From positions 186,001-250,000 of the forward strand of contig CAMGYJ010000006.1 in assembly GCA_946122785.1 (NCBI GenBank): a stretch of 64,000 bases of DNA, given 5' to 3'. Under the pieces are notes generated by a model. The model saw only the letters and a program-made list of their open reading frames with translations. It ran no database searches and was not told the DNA's origin. Positions 43,001 through 55,100 of this stretch are shown in pieces; within the stretch, counting starts at the first letter, position 1, and each line of letters begins with the position of its first letter. The translations under genes were made by a program, and so were the position numbers. This stretch comes from Linum tenue. Its lineage: Eukaryota > Streptophyta > Magnoliopsida > Malpighiales > Linaceae.

Positions 43001-43692
43001 ATTTTATGTTTTGAAATAAAATTTTGTATAGCACTTTTGTAAACAATCCCTATATTCCTACAAACTACAAAGTCATGTAACCTAATAAATGAAAAGTTGT
43101 AAGACATACATAAACTCAAAATGTATTGTTTGATTATTGGTGAAGAATTGTGTGGTTAGAGGAACTCACTTAGTTGATTCATAAAGCTAGGTATATCATG
43201 ATGATGCACTTTGTAAATAATTACAGTTATTAATTAATTCGGTGATTGATTGTAGCGGTGGATAGTCCTATGATTTTGAGATATTTTAGTATTTTCTCTC
43301 TTTAGTTCAAAAAATACATAAACACTGTTGTAGTCCAGTTGGTTAGGGATATTGATTATCAATTTGGAGGACTCGAGTTTAAGTATTTGTAATGACATTT
43401 TTTTTCTCGTAAGAAGATATTTAAGTTCTAAGTTGAACTTACAAATTTACCCCTAGCTACAATTAAGGAGAGTGCAATTTACCCCTAACTTACAATTGAT
43501 TATAAAGTTGATTATCAATTTGGAGGACTCGAGTTTAAGTATTTGTAATGACATTTTTTTTCTCGTAAGAAGATATTTAAGTTCTAAGTTGAGCTTACAA
43601 ATTTACCCCTAGCTACAATTAAGGAGAGTGCAAGGAATTTGAAATGCTCAAAATCTCCTGAAGTACTGCTATATATTATAGAGGGATTACTG
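40030..43692. mobile_element. Unclassified 3.66-kb insertion in repeat R
   Basis: Copy 1 of R reads continuously through TTATAA (12424-12429). In copy 2 the same TTATAA occurs at 40024-40029 and again at 43693-43698, with this block between, as expected of an insertion with a 6-bp (or 5-bp) target duplication. The block begins CCGGCCCGTTGGCCGG and ends ...GGGATTACTG. There is no poly-A tail, no LTR pair and no TG...CA ends. A CT-rich strand-biased region lies at 40730-41250, a copy of the 19.3-21.9 kb repeat family at about 42600-42820, and a tandem duplication at 43352-43633. No transposase is readable. Confidence 0.6.
43352..43633 (+). repeat. Tandem duplication of a 126-bp segment
   Basis: 43352-43477 and 43508-43633 (TTGATTATCAATTTGGAGGA...GGAGAGTGCAA) are almost identical, separated by 30 bp of partly related sequence (offset 156). 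They lie within the 3.66-kb insertion. Confidence 0.92.
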
Positions 43693-43943
43693 TTATAAAA
43701 TAAGAACATATAAAAGTCCGAAGACTTATTCACTGCAATTGTCAGCCATCCAAATAATTAATAATTTTATATTTTCTACAAAACACTCCATGCTAATATA
43801 CAGCTATATAAATCAAGTAGGTAAGTTACTCTAATAGCAAAGATCTTCACCAATAACCAAATAGTAGATTTTCACTTTAAGTAGTGTATTACAACTTATA
43901 AATTGATTAACTTATATGACTTTGTCGGAAATACAATGATTAT

Positions 43944-45144
43944 TGACTCGCTCTAAACTACTCCCTCAATTATTGGTCAAGTATAGCCAATGAAAATGCC
44001 TAGTATAGGGTATTAACTAATATTAGTCAACCTGTGGCGCTAGGTCTACTATTACTTCGAGAATCTATATATTTTCTAGCCAACAAGTTATGATATTGAT
44101 TAACAAAACTAAGAAAAGTAAATTGGTTTGAATTCAAGAATAAGAAACAACTCGGGAATGATTCCCCCTAGTGCCCCTCAATGGTTGATGTTGCTTACTT
44201 CTCTAGATTGATTGACCCACCCCGTGTTATCTATTCACCACCTCCAATTGAAGGCTCTTTATTGATCTAATCGGGTATTCTCTATACTAGGTCAAAGCAC
44301 AAGTGAAAAAGTGTGATCAAGACTCATGTGATTCTTGAATATAAATCATGAAGATGAATAGCAAAGAGTTCAACAATCATAGGGTTCAAACAACAATCAA
44401 TATAACACATGAAACAATGGTTCCTCACACCCAAGTGAAAGGGAATACACCATAGAGATGAAGGAAAATACAAGAAAATCGACTGCCATTATCTTCTAGA
44501 TGTAGGAAATCCTCTTCTCTTCTTTGTTTGTCATTCCTTGGTGCTTGGGTTGAGCTCCAATGGTAGTTGGACGGCTCTAAGAAGCTCCAAGGATGAGTTA
44601 TTCATCACTTCTCTCGCCAGGCTCTTCTCAACTCGTTTTTTAATCTAAATCTCGATCCCCTTTGCAATTGCTCTTCAAAATCCACTTATCCCATGTTTGT
44701 CTGACTCACTGTCAAAATCATAGTCATGGCATCGAGTGGAGTTGTTGAAGTCATGGAGAGAATACCATGTCAAGATCATGGCCGTGACTTGTGAATGACC
44801 GACTATGACATAAAAACTCTCCTTGGAACTTGGTCGGACGTCACGAGATGGATATTGAATGTCATGACCAAGGCTGTGAGTTGTCAAGCCAGGCTGTGAT
44901 AAAGAAAATCAACCTGGGTGTTTGTTAAATGTCATGGGCTCTTGTTGAATGTCATGACCATGACCGTGACTTTTGCACCTGGGTCGTGAGATTTTTTCTT
45001 CTGCTTCCGTTGTCTTGATTTTTCCTCCAAATGTCCCCTAAATCCTTCCTATCCCATAATCATGTACTAGGCCAAGGAACAATCATAACCAAGCTAAACG
45101 GTCAATAAATTAGGTTTGAAATATATATAACTATGTTGGTATCA
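43944..45144 (-). repeat. 3' LTR of a minus-strand Gypsy element
   Basis: Starts TGACTCGC and ends GTATCA on the plus strand. It is followed at once by ATTCCCCCACACTTGA (45145-45160), the reverse complement of a Gypsy polypurine tract. That tract makes this the 3' LTR of an element running leftward, with interior to the right. The content includes leader-like sequence similar in style to the solo LTR at 27004-28378. The interior to the right is cut off near 45456 and no partner LTR is found. Confidence 0.7.
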
Positions 45145-45456
45145 ATTCCCCCACACTTGACTGTTTTATTGTCCCCTAGCAAACCTAACTCAAACTAGTG
45201 CAACTCGCTAGACTCCCACAATAGCATGCAACTTCAATCGCCGGTAGCTGGTAATTATAAACTTACAAGGTCAGACGGAGAAAAGATATCTCCAAACCAC
45301 CTTGGAGAGGACTGTAGCGTCGAGTCAGGACACACCGAGGCCCAAAATTTTGAGGCAATTTTGGTTTTCGTTGTTCATTGTAGCTCTATCTCGTTACCAT
45401 AGCAGAAGTGGCATCCACTCCTCATCTGGTCCATGCGGGGAAAGTGGTGTAAGTTG
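45145..45456 (-). mobile_element. Gypsy interior stub with polypurine tract
   Basis: Polypurine tract (minus strand) at 45145-45160, then about 300 bp of non-coding interior. It ends where a different LTR-like sequence begins (TGATGACACTC at 45457). Confidence 0.5.
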
Positions 45457-46860
45457 ATGACACTCAAATTATAGTATTTATCACTAACATATACGATACA
45501 TTTTCCCCTTCTATCAATGCATCATTAGTACATTTTCCCATATTTTGGGTAGAAATCATGACTATGTGATCAATGTGCTCTTAATAGAACTAGGATGTGT
45601 TTTTGTATCATTTTATGCCTTTTTGGTATTATTTTATACTTTTCAAGGTGAAACACATTCTAAGATGACTTGGATCAATGAATGGATCAAATCAAATGAT
45701 CATGAGAGACATTTGCTATGAAGATCAAGGTGGTTCGTCGATAAAACAAGGCCAAATCAATGGGAAGCCTTCATGACGTCATCATAAAAGGCCAAGAGGA
45801 GCCATGATGTGATTCTCCCATCTGAAGTACCCGGTCGGCAATGATAAATTCCCCAGCCGGGGAATGATGAGAGGGACTGAGGAATATGGGAAGCATACCC
45901 CGACGGGGGATAGTGATCGGGTTTCGGGGCCTAACGAGTAAAACTTCCTTTTGTGTTTAGGATTCTTTTTTCTTTTCTGTATTTTCATTAGTTTTATTTT
46001 CCATACCTATTTAAATGTTTGTAAACACGAATTTTAGGATTAGACTTTTTTGAATAAGCATTTTAAGATTAGACTGTCGTTTTATCATGAGCAGGCTATC
46101 AGCAAAAGATAATTTGTCGGGCCTAGGGATTAGTTCTTGAACCAATGAGCAACAAGAATTGATGGAAAGAAGAATAGAGTTATTTTTGGAAGAATATTGC
46201 TTGAACCCAAGAGGAATACTATAATTTTAATGGTCAAGCCAGACGTGTTGATTTCTTCTTTCGCGGCGTGCAACAGCTGACAATCATCTCTCATCGATAA
46301 AGGTCATAGTTGTTAGTAAATATGGCTGAGGATGGGTCATTGAATGAAGAAGTATTTTGGTTTCATTTTGGTCCTTGAACGGAAACATGCATAAGCAAAG
46401 CAAAACATTTTTTTTTTGTGATTCTGGCCATTTTAATGCTTTTGGCCACACTTTTGCAAACTAAATGCTATTAAGTAGGAACATATGCATTTTGATAACC
46501 CTAAAACGTAAAAAAATACTTATTTTATGTACTAGTGGTTTTTTATTATGACAAAGAATGAGACCAAATTGACACACATCATGATTAGTGTAGTACACTG
46601 ATGATACACCTTTGTAAAAAATACGTAGTCTTCCTTTCTTCTTTTTACTTCATCGAGTGGAAGCTTTCAAATGCAACTATAATTTTATTGGGTACGAACC
46701 TTATGGGGGGACACTTTGCTCTAGGGAAATTACCTTATCCAAGATTACATTAATGCAATTCACGAATACCATCGCCACCATTTTATAAAGAACATTATAC
46801 AAGCTATTATACGGAACTCCTTTGAAGATTTTGGAATTTCACATTAGGAAATAGAGTGAC
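45457..46860. other. Possible LTR fragment and unassigned repeat sequence
   Basis: Starts TGATGACACTCAAATTATAG, has an LTR-like body with CTATTTAAATG (about 46008) as a possible TATA box, and no coding frame. No matching second LTR was found in the window. The part from about 46340 to 46860 has no recognisable content. Confidence 0.35.
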
Positions 46861-47560
46861 CAAATTATGAATGGGCTCAGCAAGCATCACCATCTCTCAA
46901 GAATCCCCAAGACCGTTGTTATATCAACACTGATAATTTCCCAGTATTTATGAAAGAATATCAGCGAGATCCCATTAGCTCCTAGGGCCTTCTGTGGCCA
47001 ATTTGTTTTAGAGCAATAATGCTCGAATAAAAATGTCCAGCCCCATTTTATCACCACATTCTCCTCGCCACGAGTATCACAAGTAATTGGAATGTGATCC
47101 AATTTATCCCAATTGTGATAAGGACCCTAGCATTCTCACACATCTCCAACCATTATTCATAGGCCGCAAATGGTCAAGTCATTCTTCAATGAATCCAACA
47201 TGCCTCTTGTTGCAACCCACAACCTATAAGCCACATTCCCTTAAGTAGTCACTGAAATTAGTCATTTCTGCCTCATATGCTCTCCACCAACCTTCTCACC
47301 AAACAGATACTACTTGGTTAAAATCACTCCCAAGTAGCCATGCCACCATTCAATTTTTGGCATTGGGTACAAAGGAGGTCCCAGAATATGACCATTATCT
47401 CATGTTTCAAACCACCCATATATCCCTTAGAAACCACACTCTCATATCCTCTTATGTATTCTTCATGTCCACATGATGAAGGGAGGAAGAGAAAAACACA
47501 ACATCTTTTTCCTCCATCCACCAGATACACAAACCTTCTTATTGACCACCATTAGAATCC
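46861..47560 (-). pseudogene. LINE remnant (endonuclease and reverse transcriptase pieces)
   Basis: On the minus strand, around 47530-47330, the reading ESVVSKGYMGGLKHEIMVIFWDLL resembles the plant LINE endonuclease block (GFYGHPE...SWDLL). Around 47000-46890, KALGANGISLIFFHKYWEIISVDIT is the KAPGPDGM..FYQKFW block of its reverse transcriptase. Stops are frequent and the parts between and beyond are lost, so it is an old truncated copy unrelated in age to the element at 12724. Confidence 0.65.
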
Positions 47561-47649
47561 ACATTTTCCATCTTTACTACCTAAAATCTCTCTCAATTCT
47601 TCACTTTCATACACTAATTATTTTATTTCCTTCATAACCACATTCATAA

Positions 47650-48569
47650 TGCATGTCTCAACCACCACCACCATTGGGATCCGTAATCAACTCCGTACTT
47701 ATTCTGGTGGCTGTTGAAGAAGAAGATCCGTCCGTCAAAAACTGCGGTAACCAGCAGCTTCTGATGACCTCTGCGGGGCTGCCTGTCTTGCAGACGCCGG
47801 CCAGAACCCTCGCCACCACCGAACAGCAGCTGCTTCCAGGATCTACCCCAACACCTGACCACCTCACTTCACCGGACACGTCAATCAATAGCTTCGAAGC
47901 CACAATTCTTTCGGTAGAGACGGTAAGGTCGGATGCTTGTGTGGTTGAATCAGATCTAAAATTGGAGGAGGGTCGCAGAGGATTCGAATATCTAATTGGT
48001 GATTCAATTGTGAGGAATGGCGAGTTCAATTGGAAGTCCAGGAAGAAGGATCCAAGGCTCGTAGATGGCTGATCTTGTGGAGAATAAGATGGAAGTGATG
48101 GACCGTTGATGGAGCTTGCCAGAGACATGAATTGTGTCGCCGACCAGCAGAAGGAAGAATGGGCGACTACGGATGGCTTCGGCTGCCGCGTTCAGCGGAA
48201 AAGAGGTGACGCGGAGGACGAAGGCAGTGGCGCGGATCTCAGAAGGAGCATCACGAATGGCGAAGGCTTGTGCCAAGTCACTAGAAGAAGGGACAGAGAA
48301 GAGAGTGTCGGGGTCGGGAGACCGTGCAGCGAAGGTACACGTGTGAGGGAGGAAAGCTCCGTGTGGCGCGCTTGGTGAGGAGAGATGGAAGGAGAAGGGC
48401 GTGGAAGCGTTTGACTCGAAGTCGAAGAGGATGGCGAAGTGGGACGGACCTCCTTGGCCCCAGGGAAGCTGGTCGTCGCTAGAGATCCGGACAACAACAA
48501 CCACGGGCCACCACGAGCGAAGCTTCCCGCATGTCCATGACTGTCGAGATGTCATAGTGGAAATTGTAG
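47650..48569 (-). pseudogene. GC-rich unidentified protein-like region, minus strand preferred
   Basis: A GC-rich island in AT-rich surroundings, open in several frames on both strands. On the minus strand one frame (48879-48004) reads SSDDQLPWGQGGPSHFAILFDF, then HLSSPSAPHGAFLPHTCTF and FSVPSSSDLAQAFAIRD, ending RSRPFFLLLVGDTIHVSGK. It has host-protein-like composition and possibly joins other frames (48670-48479) through frameshifts. I do not recognise it. It directly precedes a plus-strand Gypsy gag fragment, so it could be a host gene piece carried by the element. Coding strand and limits are uncertain. Confidence 0.35.
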
Positions 48570-49230
48570 TTGGAGACGACAAAGGAAGCATCGTCGGCGA
48601 TGGAGAGGAAGATGGCGCTACCAGTGGTTGAAGGTGAGAAGGAAGGAGGCATAACCGTGGTGAACCCCAAGGACCATGCCGGGGTGAATGCGCTTCAAGT
48701 GAGAAGTGTGAAGGTGGTTCCAGAAGTCGCCACGGAAGAAGTGATAGAGAATGAAGATTCCAACAAGAAAGATACCATCCCGAAGAAGGGAGAGAAGAAG
48801 CCCTCGAGGAATGAGAGGAAGGCGGAAAGGAAGGCATTGCCGGAGGATGGATACGTGCCACCTCTTCCTTATCCCACAAGGATGTACAAGGAGAGGTTGG
48901 AGAACGAGTGTGGAGGATTCATGGAAATGCTACACAACCTCCACCTCAACATCCCCTTCCTTGAATCCATGGCTCAAATGCCAAGATATGCCAAGTACCT
49001 CAAAGGATTCCTCATCAAGAATCCAAGGCTTGAAGGCCTCACCAATGTGACTCTTGGCGAAGAGTGTTCGTCTTACCTCCTCGACCACTTGCCCAAAAAG
49101 CGGTCCGACCAGGTAGATTTACTATCCCTCTTGATATTGCGGATCACCATATAGACAATGTCTTGGCGGACCTAGGAGCTAGTGTGAATGTGATGCTCTA
49201 CAAGTTTTTCAAAAAGTTAGAAGTAGGTGA
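48570..49230 (+). pseudogene. Gypsy gag-protease fragment
   Basis: Reads PLPYPTRMYKERLENE, then GGFMEMLHNLHLNIPFLES, MAQMPRYAKYLKGFLI, NVTLGEECSSYLLDHLPKK (gag end), then after a frame change near 49080-49115 GRFTIPLDIADHHIDNVLADLGASVNVMLYKFFKKL, the retropepsin. DLGAS stands at the usual D(T/S)GA catalytic site. This gag-to-protease order is typical of Athila/Tat Gypsy elements. The polymerase is missing, and the frame breaks off near 49230. Confidence 0.8.
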
Positions 49231-50004
49231 AGGCTCGTCTCTTTCTTCTCCCTGTTGCGAAGTGCAACCGTACAAAATCTGTGGGTCCGAGTCTTGGGCC
49301 TTGGGGGTTTCGAGTGGACCATCTTGTGGAATGAAATATTGGAAATTGGCAGGTCACATCGGAGAGGAAAGGATGATCCAATGGACAACATGCCTTATCG
49401 CGAGAAGAGTCTCCTGGGGGCTTATTTCGAGTCTGCAGGGAGGGCTTTTCCTAGGCTAGGCAAACAAGCAGATTGGGCCGAAGATTGAAGGGAAGCGGAC
49501 GACGTCAAAGAGTTGTATTGGACTCTCGACTCAGGTCTGGTTTCAATGACGAAGACCTGACAAATAGCTCCAGCCTTGTGTGAGAGTGGCTGTGGGGCGG
49601 GGTTAATGGAAGGCATGACGGGTCTAGTAGAGAAATTTGTGACGGGAAGCACACCCAAACTAAACAGGTTATTGAATGAGTACGTGGGAGGGAGTCAAAT
49701 ATCAGGTTTCTATTATTCTATTATTATGTTTATTATTATTAAGTTAGTGGTCTTTTAGTCGTACTAGGTTAATTGTTAAGGCTTTGCAATTCTTTTCCTA
49801 TATATGTACGTAGTTATTCGTCTATTGAATCAATAAGAAGAATATTAAGAAAAGTCTTCCTAACCCTAATATCCCTATCCTCTCAATTCCCGTTCTCAAT
49901 CCCTCTAAGGCCTAAGCCGATTCTTCTTTTCTTTCTTCCCAAATCCCAATCTTAATCCCTAATTATGTTCGTATAAACCCTAATCCCCAAATATCAAACC
50001 CGAT
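49231..50004 (+). other. LTR-like sequence right of the Gypsy fragment
   Basis: No coding. About 49690-49990 has the style of an LTR promoter and leader (TTATTATTAAG, TATATATGTACG, TTGAATCAATAAGAAG, then CCTAACCCTAAT and AAACCCTAATCCCC). The CCCTAA phrases are not a telomere repeat. No second copy was found to prove LTR identity. Confidence 0.35.
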
Positions 50005-51500
50005 AGTAAGTTTGTTTCTATCATATTTCCTCCATATCTTCTTTGGATGTCCCCTTTCACTTCTTTGCATGGGCATGTTGTTCACGTTTATTATGGTGCT
50101 CACAATTTTTCATGACCACCGTCTAAGTGGCCTTTTCTTGGTACCCTTAACCCTCGTGTGGGCACAACTCTATTTGCATAAGTGGTGGTTTGGTCTTTAA
50201 CACACCTTTCCCATAATGCTCAAAGGCTTTATCATAACTCATCTTTTGCATGGTGCTAGAAGTGGATCCCTCCCCATTCTCCTGCTTCTGCAAATTTGTA
50301 AATCGAATAGCTGCTTACACACAATCAACCCAACTCCATGAGTATCATATGAATTTATCTATTGCGCCATAAACCCTCTCATTTGCGAGGTCCTCGGGTT
50401 TAGCTTCATCCACCTCCTTCATTGAGTCCATGATGGTTCTTGTTGTACAACTTAACATGAGCAACTCTACTTCGAGGTCTCATATTTTTAGCATGTAGAT
50501 CATATCTTCTTCATACCCCTCATATCAATTCAAGTAGTCAAATACTCGATTCTTTCTACCTTATACTAATATAATAATGTCCTAGTTAGATCCACTTCAA
50601 CATTCCCCCCCCCCCCCCTGAAATTAGTACAAGCACCTGATTAGGGAAGCAATATGTTTCATAGTTTCCATATTATAGAACTCGATGGCGAGTTCTAGCA
50701 ACTGAACCAAGCAGGATGCTCTTTGTTTCTGTCTTGCATCGTTAAAACCCTTAAACCACTGATGTACACTGGGCATGTGTCGCCCAATAGCAATGGTCCT
50801 CCTTACACTGCATTCGCATAGTAATCTCTCCTCTTGAATCATACAAGGAAGCATCAGTTTTTCATATATGATATCTAAATTGTCACCCATTCACACCAAT
50901 AAGTAGTTACAGCGCCAAGCCATCAAGTTATAAGGCGCATTTCGGCCTACCCTTCAACACCAGTCACCAGGGAAAAATCGTGATTCCTGATGTTAGCGTC
51001 GCTTCTCCACAATAGTAAACATAGCAAGGGGAACTGTGGGTCATAGCCTTCCTCATTCAGCTCATCATTCTCTTCCTTTTCCACATGGGCAACATCTTCA
51101 TAGTTTGACTCAAGTATGTACCATTCTTCTTCGTGGAGGACTTTGCTAAACAGATTCACATTTCTGCCCTTCCATGCATTGGGTTGCTCTTTTTATTTTG
51201 CTTGGGTGGAACTCAAGACCCATGGGTATCACCCATCATCTCCCCGTATTGATATCTTATATCTCGACATCACATTGCTCGAACTCTCTTTTAGGCCCTG
51301 CATTGTCTCCTTTGGGAAGAAGAAGCTATATGCAGACACCCAATCCCACTAGTATGACCTGAGGGCTTGGATGTGAGTAACAACATCTCTGACAGTGGGA
51401 TAACCACCATGAAAAGAAACCCTAACTACAAGGAAAGTTCGTATAATCACAAAATCCTAATCTCGAAGTTTTTAGGGAGTAGACCTTTGCCACAAGATTA
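50005..51500. other. Unassigned sequence with minus-strand frames and a poly-C run
   Basis: Minus-strand frames at 50624-50890 (MGDNLDIIYEKLMLPCMIQEE...) and 50947-51159 (MNLFSKVLHEEEWYILESNYEDV...) have plausible protein composition but match no family I recognise. They may be transposon remnants. A 14-base C run lies at 50605-50618. Confidence 0.3.
50605..50618. repeat. Poly-C tract of 14 bases
   Basis: Uninterrupted C run directly right of CAACATT. It is the second of three long C runs in the window. Confidence 0.95.
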
Positions 51501-51524
51501 GAGGAATTTTACAATGTTATATAG

Positions 51525-51765
51525 CATTGGTGCTATAAATTTTTTTTATGATACAACTTGAAATTGTACCTTTAATGTTATGGTACAACTTCATATTGTA
51601 CCTATACTTTTTGTACAAATTCTTTTATGGTACAACTTAAACTTGTACCTTATGTGATGGTACAACTTCAAATTATAAAGTTGTATCATAACATATTGAT
51701 ACAAATTTTTTTATAGCACAACCTAAACTTATACATTTAATGTTATGGTACAACTCTCTGCTTAG
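51525..51765. repeat. Short palindrome-bearing repeats (GGTACAACTT...TTGTACC)
   Basis: About five degenerate units of roughly 45-50 bp, several containing a small hairpin such as GGTACAACTTCATATTGTACC or GGTACAACTTAAACTTGTACC. They are separated by 'TTATGTTATG' and 'AATTTTTTTATAG' phrases. No coding sequence. The array lies about 350 bp downstream of the ARPC1 stop codon. Confidence 0.75.
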
Positions 51766-52108
51766 TCATTGGACCAAGATCCTCTCTTTTTGGCCCCAGG
51801 GTATATGTTCCCCTCCCTGCTTAGTCGCTAGCTTTGGAAGATACTTTGTCACTGTTGTCACAGTCCTGTTTTTGTATGGAGTACGTTGATTCTATTAAGG
51901 ACCTTTCAAACTAAGCGGAATAGAGGCATTAAAAAGATTACTAGCGCTTGTCTTATTTAGTTAGAGGGTCTCTCCCAACTCGAATAATAATCAGTTAAAA
52001 CACAAACATACTCCAGATCAAACAGATATACAAACAACATACATCTCTGTGTCAAGCCACTTGCTCAAGCATGCTTCTTGATTAAGGAGAGAGAGAGCTG
52101 AGCTGAGC
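51766..52108 (-). other. 3' flank and probable 3'UTR of ARPC1
   Basis: The sequence next to the stop codon at 52109-52111, read on the minus strand, is the likely 3'UTR. The poly-A site cannot be fixed. Confidence 0.4.
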
Positions 52109-55100
52109 TCACAAGGTATGCAACAAATCTTCCTGCTTCTCCAAATCCCAGACCACTACTCTCCCGTCTAATCCTGCAAGGCAAACCAAGATAAAAGTTT
52201 ATGTGCCGTCGTTGACCAATGTGTACACATGAATCCAAGCTCTGGGACAATGGATCACGTCCCGATTAGTGAAGATTCGATGTTTGTTTCAGCTTGTAAA
52301 TGAAATATCTCGAATCCCAGCAATTCTATTCTTTCTAAGAAGCGACCATATCCATTCGAAGTTTGAAAAGAAAAAGTTACTATTTCAGAAAGGACAAAAT
52401 AAACACAAACCTGAAGTGCTGAAGCGTGTTATTCGCGATTTACCAGCAAGAGGCATGATGCATCTACAGTCAAAGCAAAAACAGGGAGGTTATTGGGGAG
52501 ACCACCTCTAATGAGAATACCAACGCGGCCGATACCAGTGGCCTACTAGCCAGACAGACAACAGGTAAATACAGGAAGAATGACCAAAGCAAAACCCTAC
52601 GTTATGCAGTTCTCATGAGCACCTCCACGCGATTTCGAAGGGCTGTTGCCATCGTTGTTGCTTGCACCATACTTTGATTGTGCATAAAATTTTCCCAAAG
52701 CTTCAGAAAACTGGTGCAAGACGTAAAACAAACAATAACATGATCTTAATCAAAAGCCTTAATGGACCATTGCAGTTCGGACCTGAAACAAATTTGGAAA
52801 CCAAGCATACTGAATCCTTAGATTAAATTTACCAGAAGAAGAAAGAACAATAATGCACTGACCTGAGAACCATATTTTGGGCTTGCTAATGTTGGTTTCT
52901 TCTCATCGAGAAACCGAATAAACGTCCTACAAGTACCAAAAGAGCAAATAAATATTAGGGGGAACTTGGAAAATGGCTACGTATAGTAGTCTATCTTTGG
53001 AACATTCCACTCCAGCGTTTCGTTTTCCTAAGAATAGTTATGCGTACCACATTCCTCTATCATCTGGCGCAAAAACCATGGGATTGCAGTCAAAGCCCAC
53101 GCCTATCACCATTTTCTCAGAAATAAATAACACCTGAAATCAATCAATATAACTTGTGAACCCCAGGAATCAATAAAACAAGTGTTTTTATCAAATTGCC
53201 ATTCAAGAAACAATGAGGATTCTAAAAAGTCTAATAATGGTGGATGCTGACCCACATCACGAAGTGGTAGATCACGAAGTGCAACATTTTGAGCCAACGG
53301 AGCTGGACCAACATCATCCACAAAGTAAATCATAGAATTATGACCTGTAAAAGAGTGCATAAATGGATACAGGATTACCAATTTTGATTGTTACAATGCT
53401 AATGACTTAATCTCAGATATCATAACAACAATTGTTCATAGCAGATTCAATCTCAAACAAGTGAAAAATATTTCTTACCTACGTAAGCCAAGGTTTTTCC
53501 ACTAGGTGACCACTTTACACCAAATGCCCAAGAGATTGAGAGGTCAAGCTGGACAATTTGCTGTCAGAAACGTACAAGCGAGGACAGGGCAAAGCAAAAC
53601 GTCATTCAAAATCATCAAAACAGAAAATTGTTGAAATGAAAAACAAGTAAATCTAACAACTTTAACCAGATAATATTAACAAATATAGCATAATATTGAA
53701 AATCCGTACTTAAAGATTTATTAATATTTAAACCTCAAGCAGCAGCAGCAGCAACACCAGGGGTTAAAAATCTATCTACCTAGGTTAATATAGGTGATGA
53801 TCAAATATCTGAATCCTCACAAAGGAAAAAACAGTACCAAGCAGTTAATTCTCTACCTAGAGCAGCCTTGCTAATAACAAAGTTAGTGCGTGTTATGTTC
53901 TTCAAGAAGCAAGTTACACATCCCTTGCCCAATTAAAGAGGCACCAAATCAGTTCTGGATACAATGGCCATCAATTAAATCCTAAGGAAGACACCAATTC
54001 TCATAACTTCCCTATTTAATCCATCAGCCAGAATGAATGTGGAATAAATAAATCTCTGTGATCCTTGGCATAAGAGTTATAATAGAACTTACTACTTGCC
54101 AAACAAGAACACAGCAGAATTTCAGACCAACACAAGTTGCAGCAGATTGGAAAAGGCAGTTTTAAGTTATTGCATCGCACTTCTTTCAATTTTAGTAAGC
54201 TCATACAAAATATGGCAAGTGTCAATGTCATGAAAAGGGAGGATCAGAAATCAAACCTCTCCAAATTTAGAATCTGATGAGGAGCTTGATCTGCCCAAAA
54301 TCACATAAAACACATTAGATGAATCCTTATTCCCTTGGATGATAAACAAAGAAAATCAACTAACAGAAAGTTGCGTACTTTGTATCAACGCCTTTTATAA
54401 AGGTGGAGAACACTCTGCATTTCCCATCAGTAGAAGTTGTTGCAACAAAAATCTGTAGTTTTGGACGTATTAAGCTGTGATATTGCAACGAGTATTTGGC
54501 ATTACCGAAACGCAATAACTAATTTCCTAGCATATCCAAGCATTAATTCTCTACATATAGAGCACAAGTTACAGCAAAAGGTATGTCTCCTAGTCCCCCG
54601 TTATAAAAAGATACTACAGCAAAAAACTAGCATCAAACGAAAAGTAATTTTGAATGCTCCAAATATACGCAAGATATCTCAGCAGAGGCAATGTATTTGA
54701 CACAGCATCCATGTTTAAGGTAGCATATAAATTAACCCTGCATTCTGACACTCGCCAACCTAAGCTCAAAATATCCGTCTGTAAATTTCTCTCAGTTAGG
54801 AAAAAGCGATCAGCATAATCTTACTAGTTCTGTAAGTGAATACGAAAATTCCACTTTCTCTACATCAAATTACGAAATGTATCCTATTTTATTCAGAAGA
54901 GTAAGGGCTTCTTAACAAGTACAATGATTAATCCATCATACCACTTCAAACCTCACATGCACATCTCGCATTTAGTTTTTTATCTCAAAATTCCCAGGCG
55001 TCTAGTTTCCAAGATCCAGACTACAGTCAGGAATAAAATCTTATAGAGGCCAATTAAGACTATTTTTGCTATAAATGTAGGAGCCGGAAATGTAAGTCAT

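Larger units (their letters stand above)
38870..43943 (+). repeat. Dispersed repeat R, copy 2, with two insertions
   Basis: Matches copy 1 (9881-12713) in three blocks: about 38890-39105, 39240-40029 and 43693-43940. It is interrupted by a MITE (39301-39733) and by a 3.66-kb insertion (40030-43692). Here the segment between the first two blocks (39106-39255) is present, whereas copy 1 has the LINE block instead. Its right end abuts a Gypsy LTR at 43944. Confidence 0.78.

Noticed and set aside
49860..49990. CCCTAA-type phrases suggesting an interstitial telomere repeat
   Set aside because: The phrases are irregular and separated by unrelated bases, in the style of a retrotransposon leader. 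There is no run of the seven-base plant telomere unit.
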